DNA of 64,000 nucleotides from JAGVSR01 sp031413815 (lineage in GTDB: Bacteria > Pseudomonadota > Alphaproteobacteria > Rhizobiales > Hyphomicrobiaceae): the NCBI GenBank assembly GCA_031413815.1, contig JANOFU010000023.1:19872-83871 (forward strand). The letters run 5' to 3'. Below, in pieces: positions 16,598-24,877 of this stretch. The notes beneath the pieces are model-generated. The model saw only the letters and a program-made list of their open reading frames with translations. It was not told the DNA's origin and ran no database searches. The translations under genes and the position numbers were made by a program. Every line of letters begins with the position of its first letter. The stretch's first letter is position 1.

Positions 16598-17980
16598 ATG
16601 CGCCTATGCAGGGCAAAGTCCTCCCCACGAGAGCTTCGCTTGAAGATCCCCACCTCAGTATCGTCCGAACTCTCCGTACCGTCGCCGCGCGTTTGGCCTA
16701 GCGGCGTAACGCCAACGGCTGAGTATGAGACCGCGATCTCGTTTTTGAGCGAAGCGGGCGGGCACTTGTTCGTGACCGGACGCGCCGGCACCGGCAAATC
16801 CACGCTCCTGCGCTGCATGCGTGAGATGATAACGGACAACATGGTTGTGTTGGCACCGACGGGTCTCGCGGCCGTCAACGTTGGCGGGCAAACCATCCAT
16901 TCGTTCTTCGGGTTCCCGCCGCGCCTTGTCAAATCAGAGGACATCCGCCGCAGCCGCAATGGCCAAGTCATGCGGCGGCTCAAACTGCTGGTTATCGATG
17001 AAGTGTCCATGGTCCGCTCGGATCTGATGTGGGCCATCGACCAGTCGTTGCGGATGAACCGCGGCCGGCCGAAGGACGCGTTCGGCGGCGTCCGGCTCGT
17101 CATGTTCGGCGATTTGCATCAGTTGCCGCCGGTGGTGCAGGAAGCCGAAGTGGCCCAGCATCTTGAAAGCGAGCACGGCGGGCCATTTTTCTTTTCATCG
17201 TCTGCTTTGCGCGAAGGCCAGGGCACTATGCTTTTGGAGCTGGGGCACGTCTTCCGTCAGAGCGACGAGGGGCTCATTCGCGTGCTCAATCACATCCGTG
17301 AAGGTGACGTTGAGGAAGACGATCTTGAGCTGCTCAATGAGCGCGTGGGTCCGGTCCGGACGCTCAGCGAGGGCGAGCCGTATGTCATCCTGACGCCGAC
17401 GAACGCAGCGGCAAACCGGATCAACATGGCCTATCTCAATGCCCTGCCGGGCGCCGTCCGGTCCTATGAGGCGGGGGTGACCGGCGACTTTAACGCGTCG
17501 GCCCAGCCAACCGACACGACGCTCCTGCTGAAGGCCGGGGCGAAAGTCATGTTGTTGCGAAACGACGCCGACCGCCGCTGGGTCAACGGAACGGTGGCCC
17601 GAATCTCCAGGCTCGAAGACAAGCAGGTCTGGGTCGAGGTCGATGGCAAAGAGTATGAGATCGAACCTGTCGCCTGGGAATCGCGGCGGTACGCGTTCGA
17701 TACGGCTGCTGAAAAGATCGTTGAGTCGGTGGCGGGCACGTTCAAGCAGTTCCCGCTTCGCCTGGCTTGGGCGCTGACGATCCACAAGGCCCAGGGACTG
17801 ACACTTGACCGGGTGTACATCGATCTCGGGCGGGGGACGTTCGCACATGGCCAAGCCTACGTGGCGCTGTCACGGTGCCGGACGCTTGAAGGCATGGCAC
17901 TGGCGCGGCCGTTGCGGCCCAACGACATCCTCTTTGATCGCTCGGCGATGGGATACCGGGACCACTTTCCTGCGCTCTGA
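16598..17980 (+). CDS. PIF1/RecD-like superfamily 1 helicase (AAA ATPase)
   Basis: This 460-residue ATPase has Walker A GRAGTGKST, an APTGLAAVNVGG motif Ia, Walker B VIDEVSM, the GDLHQLPPV motif III of PIF1/RecD helicases, and the C-terminal ALTIHKAQGLTLD and VALSRCR motifs. These are typical of 5'-3' SF1B DNA helicases. A TTG about 48 bases into the frame has a GAGAG 6 bases before it and could be the true start. The biological role (replication fork or G-quadruplex resolution in relatives) is not shown here. Confidence 0.85.
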   Translation: MRLCRAKSSPRELRLKIPTSVSSELSVPSPRVWPSGVTPTAEYETAISFLSEAGGHLFVTGRAGTGKSTLLRCMREMITDNMVVLAPTGLAAVNVGGQTIHSFFGFPPRLVKSEDIRRSRNGQVMRRLKLLVIDEVSMVRSDLMWAIDQSLRMNRGRPKDAFGGVRLVMFGDLHQLPPVVQEAEVAQHLESEHGGPFFFSSSALREGQGTMLLELGHVFRQSDEGLIRVLNHIREGDVEEDDLELLNERVGPVRTLSEGEPYVILTPTNAAANRINMAYLNALPGAVRSYEAGVTGDFNASAQPTDTTLLLKAGAKVMLLRNDADRRWVNGTVARISRLEDKQVWVEVDGKEYEIEPVAWESRRYAFDTAAEKIVESVAGTFKQFPLRLAWALTIHKAQGLTLDRVYIDLGRGTFAHGQAYVALSRCRTLEGMALARPLRPNDILFDRSAMGYRDHFPAL

Positions 17981-18142
17981 CACCACCGGCGATCATTGGA
18001 CATGTCAACGCGGGTTTGCAGTTGCGAACGGGCACCGCTCAAAGGGCCTGAAAAGTTTCATGACGCAACTCCAATCGGAAACTTTTATCCTTTTATTTCA
18101 TGTGCTTAGCGAACGACAAACTGCCGCAGTCAAAATTATATT

Positions 18143-18150
18143 GCACTGCA
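18143..18150 (+). promoter_or_regulatory. Candidate PhaR-type operator upstream of the phasin gene
   Basis: GCACTGCA, in the context TTGCACTGCACC, lies 72 bases before the phasin start in an AT-rich promoter-like stretch. The same octamer lies 29 bases before phaR at 63182. PhaR repressors of alphaproteobacteria are known to bind TGC-rich sites before phasin genes and their own gene. Assignment is inference. Confidence 0.45.
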
Positions 18151-18222
18151 CCATAATTGTGTTATGGTCTCTAAATCGAACCGCCCAAGAGGGCGACCCC
18201 AGTAGACCCCATGGAGCATCCG

Positions 18223-18678
18223 ATGAACGATCAATTTACCCGCCAGGCCCAGGAAATGTTCGCAGCCGCCAAGGATGCGAAGATCCCAGAAAACATCCAG
18301 GCGATGGCGGAAGATGGCGTTGCCAAGACCCGCGAAGCCTACGAAAAGCTCAGCGTCGCCACCAAGGACGGCTCTAAGGTGATGGAAGACGTCATGGCCG
18401 CAGCTCAGGCTGGCGCCAAGACGATCGGCGAAAAGATGCTCCGCAACACGGAAGTGAACACCGAAGCGGTGTTCGAAGCAGCCCAGGCCATCGCCCGCGC
18501 CCGCACCGTTCCGGACGTTCTCCGCCTCCAGACCAGCTTCATGCAGCAGCAGATGACAGCAACGGCAGCCCAGTTCAAGGAGCTGTTCGAGCTGTCCACG
18601 AAGGTCTCTCAGCAGACGTTTGAAACAATGAACGCCGCTGCCACAAAGACCTTCGAACAGGTCAAGAAGTCAGCCTAA
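18223..18678 (+). CDS. Phasin family protein
   Basis: This 151-residue, mostly helical protein coats polyhydroxyalkanoate granules. The start at 18223 has GGAG 6 bases upstream, unlike the ATG at 18211. The region LRLQTSFMQQQMTATAAQFKELFELSTKVSQQTFE is the conserved phasin core. The sequence is rich in Ala, Glu and Lys with no signal peptide, as expected for a cytosolic granule protein. phaA, phaB and phaR occur at the far end of the window, and a shared octamer upstream suggests common control by PhaR. Confidence 0.93.
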   Translation: MNDQFTRQAQEMFAAAKDAKIPENIQAMAEDGVAKTREAYEKLSVATKDGSKVMEDVMAAAQAGAKTIGEKMLRNTEVNTEAVFEAAQAIARARTVPDVLRLQTSFMQQQMTATAAQFKELFELSTKVSQQTFETMNAAATKTFEQVKKSA

Positions 18679-18709
18679 GTCTGACGACTGGCCAATCTGT
18701 GAAATTGCG

Positions 18710-18738
18710 AAGCCCGGGACCCTCGTCCCGGGCTTTTT
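18710..18738 (+). terminator. Rho-independent terminator after the phasin gene
   Basis: A perfect 11-bp stem (18710-18720 with 18725-18735, arm AAGCCCGGGAC) with a CCTC loop is followed by a T run. It lies 31 bases after the phasin stop. Confidence 0.9.
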
Positions 18739-18826
18739 CACATGTCGTGGCTGACAAGCCACGCACGGCCCGCCGCCTGAAAACGACCCATTCCCTCCCT
18801 GGCATGAATTTCGCTATAGTCCTGGA

Positions 18827-19336
18827 ATGTTAGGGTGGCGTTCCGAGGTTCGTGTCCGAACAGGCAAGCTTGCTGACGCAAGCGCGCTCGCCGAGGTTTT
18901 CCGTTCGTCTTGGCAGGGCGCCTATCGCGGCATCATCCCCCATCTACATCTCGAAAACATGATCCGCCGCCGCGGCACACAGTGGTGGATGAGCACGTTG
19001 CGGTCCGGCGAGACGCTTTTGGTCCTCGAAGTCAAAGGCAAAATCGCCGGCTACGCGACGCTTGGCACCGCACGCGGGAAAGGGGCCTATCGGGGCGAGA
19101 TCTATGAGATCTATCTGGCTCCCGTTTATCAAGGCCTGGGCCTGGGCGAGCACTTGTTCGAAGCCTGCCGTAACCGCCTCGATGAGCGCGGTCTGAAGGG
19201 CCTCGTCATCTGGGCGCTCACTGAAAATACGCAAGCCACGGATTTTTATTGGCGGCGTGGGGGGCGGCCGGTCGCTAAGATCCGGGAACAAATCGGCGGC
19301 GCCAAACTCGAGAAAATCGCCTTCGCGTGGTCGTAG
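18827..19336 (+). CDS. GNAT-family N-acetyltransferase
   Basis: This 169-residue protein has the GNAT core. A VRVRTGKLADASALAEVF start gives strand 1 and helix 1, and an EIYEIYLAPVYQGLGLGEHLFE stretch provides motif A, with QGLGLG as the acetyl-CoA pyrophosphate loop. The late LVIWALTENTQATDFYWRRG region is motif B. The substrate could be a small amine or a protein N-terminus. It is transcribed after the phasin terminator and ahead of ppa, probably separately. Confidence 0.85.
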   Translation: MLGWRSEVRVRTGKLADASALAEVFRSSWQGAYRGIIPHLHLENMIRRRGTQWWMSTLRSGETLLVLEVKGKIAGYATLGTARGKGAYRGEIYEIYLAPVYQGLGLGEHLFEACRNRLDERGLKGLVIWALTENTQATDFYWRRGGRPVAKIREQIGGAKLEKIAFAWS

Positions 19337-19463
19337 AGCCCGGCCAATTCCTGTACACCTGACTCAGCTAAAATCACCAGAATGTGGGGACGAGTGCTGC
19401 TGGTTCGTTGTGTACGGCATCGATCAATGCACATCATTCTGGCCGCACACGACGAGGAACCTC

Positions 19464-20006
19464 ATGCGCATCGAAGCTATAGCGACCGGTACGAACCCGC
19501 CGGACGACATCAACGTCATCATTGAAGTTCCAGTGGGCGGCGAACCGATCAAGTATGAGCTCGATAAAGCGTCGGGCACTCTGGTCGTCGATCGCTTTCT
19601 CTATACCCCGATGCGTTATCCGGGAAACTACGGCTTTGTTCCCCACACCTTGTCGGCCGATGGCGACCCCATCGATGTGCTGGTCTGCAACACGCGCGCG
19701 ATCGTGCCGGGCGCCGTGATCAACTGCCGGCCCATTGGCGTCCTTGTGATGGAGGATGACGCGGGCGGGGACGAGAAGATCCTTGCGGTGCCAAGCTCGA
19801 AGGTGACGCAACGCTACGACAACGTCCGCAACGTCGCCGATCTGCCCGACATCACGGTCAAGCAGGTCGAGCACTTCTTTGCTCACTACAAGGATCTCGA
19901 ACCCAAAAAATGGGTCAAGATCGACCACTTGGGCGATGCCGCTGAAGCCAAGAAGCTGATCATGGAAGCCGTGCAGCGGGCGCAAGCTGCCCAAAAGCGG
20001 GGATAA
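19464..20006 (+). CDS. ppa: Inorganic pyrophosphatase, family I
   Basis: This enzyme hydrolyses diphosphate to two phosphates, pulling biosynthetic reactions forward in the cytosol. The 180-residue protein has the family signature DGDPIDVLV with the metal-binding aspartates, plus EVPVGGEPIKYE, YPGNYGF and the late KKWVKI segment. The start at 19464 has GAGGAA 4 bases upstream. Length is typical of bacterial family I enzymes. Confidence 0.97.
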   Translation: MRIEAIATGTNPPDDINVIIEVPVGGEPIKYELDKASGTLVVDRFLYTPMRYPGNYGFVPHTLSADGDPIDVLVCNTRAIVPGAVINCRPIGVLVMEDDAGGDEKILAVPSSKVTQRYDNVRNVADLPDITVKQVEHFFAHYKDLEPKKWVKIDHLGDAAEAKKLIMEAVQRAQAAQKRG

Positions 20007-20092
20007 GCACGAAGGCTGAACGGCGTGACGCACTTCCCCGCACCGGACCCGGTTGCTATATCCCGCCCAACTTTCCGCTACGGAGCCTCCGC

Positions 20093-20899
20093 GTGGCCGA
20101 CATGAAGATCGCCGTTATGGGTGCCGCTGGCCGGATGGGCCGGGAACTCGTGCGTGCTATTCACGCCCATCCCAGCTGTACGCTCGCCGGTGGGACAGAG
20201 CGACCGGGATCGGAAATGCTCGGCCGCGACTTGGGCGAGTTGGCGGGAGTCGGCCCGCTTGGCGTTGTGGTCTCAATCGACCCTCTCGAACTGGTCGCAA
20301 AGTCTGACGCCATCATCGACTTCACGACGCCGCGCGCCACTGTTGAGGTGGCTGGCTTGGCGGCCAACGCGCGCATCGTTCACGTCATCGGTACGACCGG
20401 GTTTTCAGATGCCGACGACGCCGCGATCAAAGCCGCAGCCCGTCACGCCACAATCGTCAAATCCGGTAACATGAGCCTGGGCGTCACTCTCATTGCCGCA
20501 CTCACCCGCAAGATCGCTCAAACGCTCGACGCCGACTTTGACATTGAAATCTTAGAAATGCATCATCGCCACAAGGTCGATGCTCCGTCCGGCACAGCCT
20601 TGCTGCTCGGCCAGGCCGCCGCTGACGGCCGGGGTGTTGATCTGAAGTCGGCTGGTGTGCGCTCGCGCGATGGCCATACCGGGCCGAGAAACCGGGGCGA
20701 TATCGGATTTGCCACGTTGCGCGGCGGCAGCGTCGTTGGCGACCATAGCGTGATCTTCGCTGGCGACGGTGAGCTCATCAGCATCAGCCATCACGCGGCC
20801 GACCGCAGCATTTTTTCCCGGGGTGCTGTCAAGGCCGCCCTGTGGGGCCAGGGAAAAGGCCCAGGCTTGTTCTCCATGACCGACGTTCTGGGTCTGTGA
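20093..20899 (+). CDS. dapB: 4-hydroxy-tetrahydrodipicolinate reductase
   Basis: DapB reduces the product of DapA to tetrahydrodipicolinate in lysine and diaminopimelate synthesis. The 268-residue protein has the NAD(P)H loop MGAAGRMGRE, the catalytic motif EMHHRHKVDAPSGTA (His and Lys), and the C-terminal dimer region. The start is GTG at 20093 preceded by GGAG; ATG 20102 is an alternative. gpmA follows after 5 bases, suggesting cotranscription. Confidence 0.97.
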   Translation: MADMKIAVMGAAGRMGRELVRAIHAHPSCTLAGGTERPGSEMLGRDLGELAGVGPLGVVVSIDPLELVAKSDAIIDFTTPRATVEVAGLAANARIVHVIGTTGFSDADDAAIKAAARHATIVKSGNMSLGVTLIAALTRKIAQTLDADFDIEILEMHHRHKVDAPSGTALLLGQAAADGRGVDLKSAGVRSRDGHTGPRNRGDIGFATLRGGSVVGDHSVIFAGDGELISISHHAADRSIFSRGAVKAALWGQGKGPGLFSMTDVLGL

Positions 20900-20904
20900 C
20901 GCCG

Positions 20905-21591
20905 ATGTCGACCCTGAAACATCGCACAGAAGACAGCGCCGCCAAGCTCAACACCTTGGTGTTGGTTCGTCACGGGCAAAGCGAATGGAACCGTCTCAAT
21001 CTGTTCACCGGCTGGCGCGATCCGGATTTGACCGAGAAGGGCGTCATCGAAGCGCGGTGGGCTGGCCGCGTGCTGCGCGACCACGGCGTCATCTTTGATC
21101 AGGCCTTCACGAGCAGTCTGCGGCGAGCGCAGCGAACACTCGACATCATCCTGTCTGAGATGAACCAGGACAGTGTCCCAATCGAGCGCCACGAGGCACT
21201 GAACGAACGCGACTACGGCCAGCTCTCTGGTCTCAACAAAGATGAGGCCAAGCAGCGATTCGGCGAAGACAAAGTGATGATGTGGCGGCGCAGCTTCGAC
21301 ATCGCCCCGCCCGGTGGCGAGAGCTTGAAGGACACGGCGCAGCGCGTGTTGCCCTACTACGACGCGCAAATATGGCCCGTGGTCGCCGCAGGCAAAGCCG
21401 TGATTGTCGCCGCACACGGGAATTCTCTGCGCGCGCTGATCATGAGGCTCGAAGGTCTGACGGGCGACCAAATCATCAAGCGCGAGTTGGCGACGGGCGC
21501 GCCGATCGTCTACATGCTTGACGGATCTGGCAGCCTCATCGAAAAGCATGAGCTTGTGGTTTCAGAAGGCCGGGACAATGGTGTGGGATGA
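20905..21591 (+). CDS. gpmA: 2,3-bisphosphoglycerate-dependent phosphoglycerate mutase
   Basis: The enzyme interconverts 3- and 2-phosphoglycerate in glycolysis and gluconeogenesis. The 228-residue protein has the phosphohistidine motif LVRHGQSEWN, GWRDPDLT, the HEALNERDYGQLSG segment typical of dPGM, and the second catalytic histidine in AAHGNSLRAL. It lies 5 bases after dapB and its end overlaps a DUF4337 gene by 14 bases, so the three form an operon. The dapB-gpm order is, from memory, common in this order of bacteria. Confidence 0.96.
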   Translation: MSTLKHRTEDSAAKLNTLVLVRHGQSEWNRLNLFTGWRDPDLTEKGVIEARWAGRVLRDHGVIFDQAFTSSLRRAQRTLDIILSEMNQDSVPIERHEALNERDYGQLSGLNKDEAKQRFGEDKVMMWRRSFDIAPPGGESLKDTAQRVLPYYDAQIWPVVAAGKAVIVAAHGNSLRALIMRLEGLTGDQIIKRELATGAPIVYMLDGSGSLIEKHELVVSEGRDNGVG

Positions 21592-22183
21592 TCTCGGCCG
21601 GCAAGCCGAGGCCGAAAACAGTCACGATCGCGACCGATGGATCGGCGTCTACATCGGCATTCTGGCCGTCCTTCTCGCAATCTGCAGCATGGGTGGCGAC
21701 AACGCCAGCAGCGACGCCACGCTAAAAAATATTGAAGCCTCCAATACGTGGGCCTTCTTTCAAGCCAAAAACATGCGCCGCCATGTTCTGCGTGTTCAGG
21801 TTGATGAAATGGAGTTGCGGATCGCGTCCGAACCCGATCTCACGGATGCGGGCAAGGCTGCTCTTGCTGCCAAAATCTCGGACTACAAGAAGCAAGACGA
21901 GATCCTGACCAAAGACCCTGACAAAGAGCTGGGCAAGCGGGAAGGTCTCGATCAGCTTTTTGATCGGGGGAAAGCATTCGAAGCGGGGCGCGACGTGGCC
22001 ATGACCAGGGCCCCCTTTTTCGACTACGGACAGGCCTGTCTTCAGATCGCAATCGTCTTGGCGTCGATTGCTCTCATCGCCAAAGGCAGCCTGTTGTTGA
22101 TCGCAAGCGCCGTTCTTGGGCTCGCCGGGGCGGCGTTGACGTTCAACGGTTTCACGCTGCTTTACGCCTTGCCGGTTCTCTGA
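21578..22183 (+). CDS. DUF4337 family membrane protein
   Basis: This 201-residue protein has a helix at about residues 22-42 (WIGVYIGILAVLLAICSM), the conserved SNTWAFFQAKNMRRH motif of DUF4337, a charged coiled-coil-like middle, and two C-terminal membrane helices. The family has no known function. The ATG at 21578 has AAGG about 9 bases upstream and overlaps the gpmA stop; an ATG at 21548 is also possible. Confidence 0.8.
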   Translation: MVWDDLGRQAEAENSHDRDRWIGVYIGILAVLLAICSMGGDNASSDATLKNIEASNTWAFFQAKNMRRHVLRVQVDEMELRIASEPDLTDAGKAALAAKISDYKKQDEILTKDPDKELGKREGLDQLFDRGKAFEAGRDVAMTRAPFFDYGQACLQIAIVLASIALIAKGSLLLIASAVLGLAGAALTFNGFTLLYALPVL

Positions 22184-22195
22184 CCGGGGCGAAAG

Positions 22196-23206
22196 TCAGT
22201 CGAAGGTCAAAGTCTTTTTTGATTGCAGCACGGCTTTCCCCTCTCGGATCACTTCAATCTGACCTGCGTAAAGGCCGGCGGGCCAGCGGGGTGCCTTTAA
22301 TGTTTTCCCCGCGAACGCCAGGTATGTCGCCTTATTGCGTTCAATGGCTTCACCTTCGTTGATCGCTTCAAATCTTTCGGGTCCCTTGGCAGTGATGCGC
22401 ACGCGGTCACCCGCTTTGAGATTGATCAAACGGGCGAAAAACACAAGCTGCGCGCTGTCATGCGTCGCGGGCGCTGCAGCGCCCTTGGTTTCCAGCTGAT
22501 CGATTTGCGGCAATTGCCCGGAGAAGCCAGCCTCAAGAATCTCCCCATTCAGATACGCGAAGCGGTCTGCAAACGCCGGCTCCCACAATCCACCAGAGGG
22601 CTTGCCGCCGGCCGAGCAGCTCAAGTTCTGTTGCTGGCCAGAAAACGGATCGATGACCTTGCCATCGCGGCGCACCGACAGATGCAAGTGGGCAAATTGC
22701 GCTGCTCCCGAAAACCCGACAAGTCCAAGTTTCGTGCCACGCGTGATCCGATCGCCCGATTCCACCTCAACGCTGCCCTGGCGCATGTGGCAGTACTGCG
22801 TTTCCCACCCACCGCCATGATCGATGGTGACGCCGTTGCCGCACTCGCGGTTGGTAATGGCAGCATCGCTGAGATCTTTGATGAACGCATCGGGCATGCC
22901 GTCGCGCACGCCTTTGACCGTGCCGTCTGCCGCCGCCAGCACGTCTACGCCGGCGGCCGCGTCTTTGACGGACAGCACACGAAAGTCCGTGCCCTTGTGC
23001 CCCTCATAAGTCGCCGATCCGCAGGCAAAATCGCGGACATCCAGACCCGGATCGATATCGACGTAGCTTTGGACAAAGCAGGTCTTGCCGAACTCGCAGG
23101 CGACGGGAAAAGACAGCACCGGGGCGCCCGGTTGCGCGGCGGAAGCAAAGCTGGAAAGGCCAGCAATCCCAAACAAAAGTACCATTCTGCCCACGACCGG
23201 TGTCAT
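22196..23206 (-). CDS. M23-family (LytM-type) metallopeptidase
   Basis: This 336-residue protein has a signal peptide (LLFGIAGLSSFASAA). It carries an M23 domain with the zinc motifs GHKGTDF (HxxxD) and FAHLHLSV (HLH). M23 enzymes cut peptidoglycan cross-links or act as scaffolds. The zinc ligands are intact, so it may be active. The C-terminal 120 residues form an unassigned domain (LVFFARLINLKAGDRVRI). The ATG at 23206 with TGGAG was preferred over starts further upstream because it gives a clean signal peptide. It is convergent with the DUF4337 gene, 12 bases away. Confidence 0.85.
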   Translation of the reverse strand: MTPVVGRMVLLFGIAGLSSFASAAQPGAPVLSFPVACEFGKTCFVQSYVDIDPGLDVRDFACGSATYEGHKGTDFRVLSVKDAAAGVDVLAAADGTVKGVRDGMPDAFIKDLSDAAITNRECGNGVTIDHGGGWETQYCHMRQGSVEVESGDRITRGTKLGLVGFSGAAQFAHLHLSVRRDGKVIDPFSGQQQNLSCSAGGKPSGGLWEPAFADRFAYLNGEILEAGFSGQLPQIDQLETKGAAAPATHDSAQLVFFARLINLKAGDRVRITAKGPERFEAINEGEAIERNKATYLAFAGKTLKAPRWPAGLYAGQIEVIREGKAVLQSKKTLTFD

Positions 23207-23340
23207 GTTTAGCGCTCCAAGTTTCACCCTGCGACCCACGGTCTGCCTCCCACCACCTTGCAGCGCCGGAGACCTCGGGGTAGCAGTACCGCGGCGCGAT
23301 GTGAGCGCCTTTTGCTTCGATGACAAGGTACCCTCTTCCT

Positions 23341-24456
23341 ATGACCACCTACAAACTGCTTCTGCTGCCGGGCGATGGCATCGGCGTCGAAACCATGGCT
23401 GAGGTCGAACGCCTGATCGCGTTCTTCAACACGCGCAGCAACGCTGCCACGTTCGAAACAGAAGCAGACCTCGTTGGTGGAGCCGCTTACGACCGGCACG
23501 GGGTCGCCGTCACGGACGCTGCAGTTGAAACAGCACGGCAGTCCGACGCGGTCATCTTTGGCGCTGTTGGCGGTCCGAAGTGGGACAAGGTTCCTTATGC
23601 GGTACGCCCGGAAGCCGGGCTTCTCCGGCTTCGCAAGGATCTTGGCCTGTTCGCCAACCTGCGCCCCGCGATCTGCTATCCCGCACTTGCCGACGCTTCA
23701 TCCCTTAAGCGCGAGCTTGTCGAGGGTCTCGACATCATGATCGTCCGTGAGTTGACCGGCGGGGTTTACTTCGGCGAACCCAAGGAAATCGTGACGCTTG
23801 AGAACGGCGAGAAGCGCGCCGTCGATACGCAGATCTACACCACCCACGAAATTGAACGCATTGCCAAGGTCGCTTTCGATCTCGCCCGCAGGCGCGGCAA
23901 GAAGGTTCATTCCGCCGAAAAGCGCAACGTCATGAAAACCGGCGTGCTGTGGAACGAGGTCGTAACCGCGACCCACAAGTCCTATGCGCCAGATGTTCAT
24001 CTGGAGCACATTCTGGCCGACAACTGCGCCATGCAGCTCGTCCGCAACCCGAAGCAGTTTGACGTTATCGTCACCGACAACTTGTTTGGCGACGTGCTGT
24101 CGGACGAAGCCGCCATGTGCACCGGCTCGCTCGGAATGCTGCCGTCCGCGTCGCTGGGTGCGCCAGACGCCAAAACCGGCAAGCGCATGGCGCTCTATGA
24201 GCCCGTTCACGGCTCCGCACCCGACATCGCAGGCCAGGGTCTCGCCAACCCGATCGCGACGATTGCATCCTTTGTCATGGCCCTGCGCTACTCGTGCAAC
24301 ATGGCCAAGGAAGCCGATCTCGTGGATGCGGCCATCGCCAAGGTTCTCGACAAGGGCCTGCGCACCGGCGACATCATGCAGCCGGGCATGACCAAGACCG
24401 GCACCACCGCAATGGGTCAAGCGATTGAGGCCGAGCTCAGGACGCTGGCGGCTTGA
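23341..24456 (+). CDS. leuB: 3-isopropylmalate dehydrogenase
   Basis: LeuB oxidises 3-isopropylmalate with NAD in leucine synthesis. The 371-residue protein starts with YKLLLLPGDGIGVE, has GAVGGPKWD, the substrate-contact arginines in LRLRKDLGLFANLRP, and the signature TDNLFGDVLSDEA with the metal-binding aspartates. Length matches the family. The upstream in-frame ATG at 23320 would add seven residues. It is divergent from the M23 gene. Confidence 0.97.
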   Translation: MTTYKLLLLPGDGIGVETMAEVERLIAFFNTRSNAATFETEADLVGGAAYDRHGVAVTDAAVETARQSDAVIFGAVGGPKWDKVPYAVRPEAGLLRLRKDLGLFANLRPAICYPALADASSLKRELVEGLDIMIVRELTGGVYFGEPKEIVTLENGEKRAVDTQIYTTHEIERIAKVAFDLARRRGKKVHSAEKRNVMKTGVLWNEVVTATHKSYAPDVHLEHILADNCAMQLVRNPKQFDVIVTDNLFGDVLSDEAAMCTGSLGMLPSASLGAPDAKTGKRMALYEPVHGSAPDIAGQGLANPIATIASFVMALRYSCNMAKEADLVDAAIAKVLDKGLRTGDIMQPGMTKTGTTAMGQAIEAELRTLAA

Positions 24457-24463
24457 CGAGGAC

Positions 24464-24498
24464 TGGTGTCAGACACCTGTTAAAACGTGTCTGACACG
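24464..24498. repeat. Dispersed palindromic repeat, copy 1
   Basis: Two 11-base arms, GTGTCAGACAC (24466-24476) and GTGTCTGACAC (24487-24497), are exact inverted repeats. Each arm is itself nearly palindromic. A close relative lies at 61751-61785 between phaB and phaA. It sits 7 bases after the leuB stop and could double as a transcript-stabilising hairpin. Confidence 0.7.
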
Positions 24499-24877
24499 AC
24501 CCCGGCCCGCGACGTGCCCGACCCCGCTGCACGGTTGTTGTGTGTGGCCGCAATGATCCATTCTTCCAGTCATGGCCGCGTCCCGGAAGGATGCGTGCAG
24601 CGCGAGCACAGGCGGCCATTTAGACAAGCGTCACTGGGAAACGAAGAAGGCACCTTGCTCGCTCTCACATCTCACCTAGCCATCTGCTTGCCTGGGTCCC
24701 CGCCGTGTTTCCCTTTCGCTGTGCTCAAGGGCGCGGGGATGACGGGGTGGGGAGATTACGGGATGCAACGGCAGTGAAGGAAAATGCGGCGTTGTCCGCC
24801 CTGGCTACCCTCCCCATTCACCCCCTCTTTGACCCCGGCCCCGGCCCAGACTAACGTATCGCCAACCTCAACTATCC
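24499..24877. other. Gene-free stretch before ispG with a second palindromic repeat
   Basis: No gene with family similarity is seen. Bases 24696-24703 (GTCCCCGC) and 24733-24740 (GCGGGGAT) are imperfect inverted arms of a repeat in the style of the GGGTCCCCGC...GCGGGGATGAC elements common between alphaproteobacterial genes. The last 60 bases should contain the ispG promoter and leader. Confidence 0.45.
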
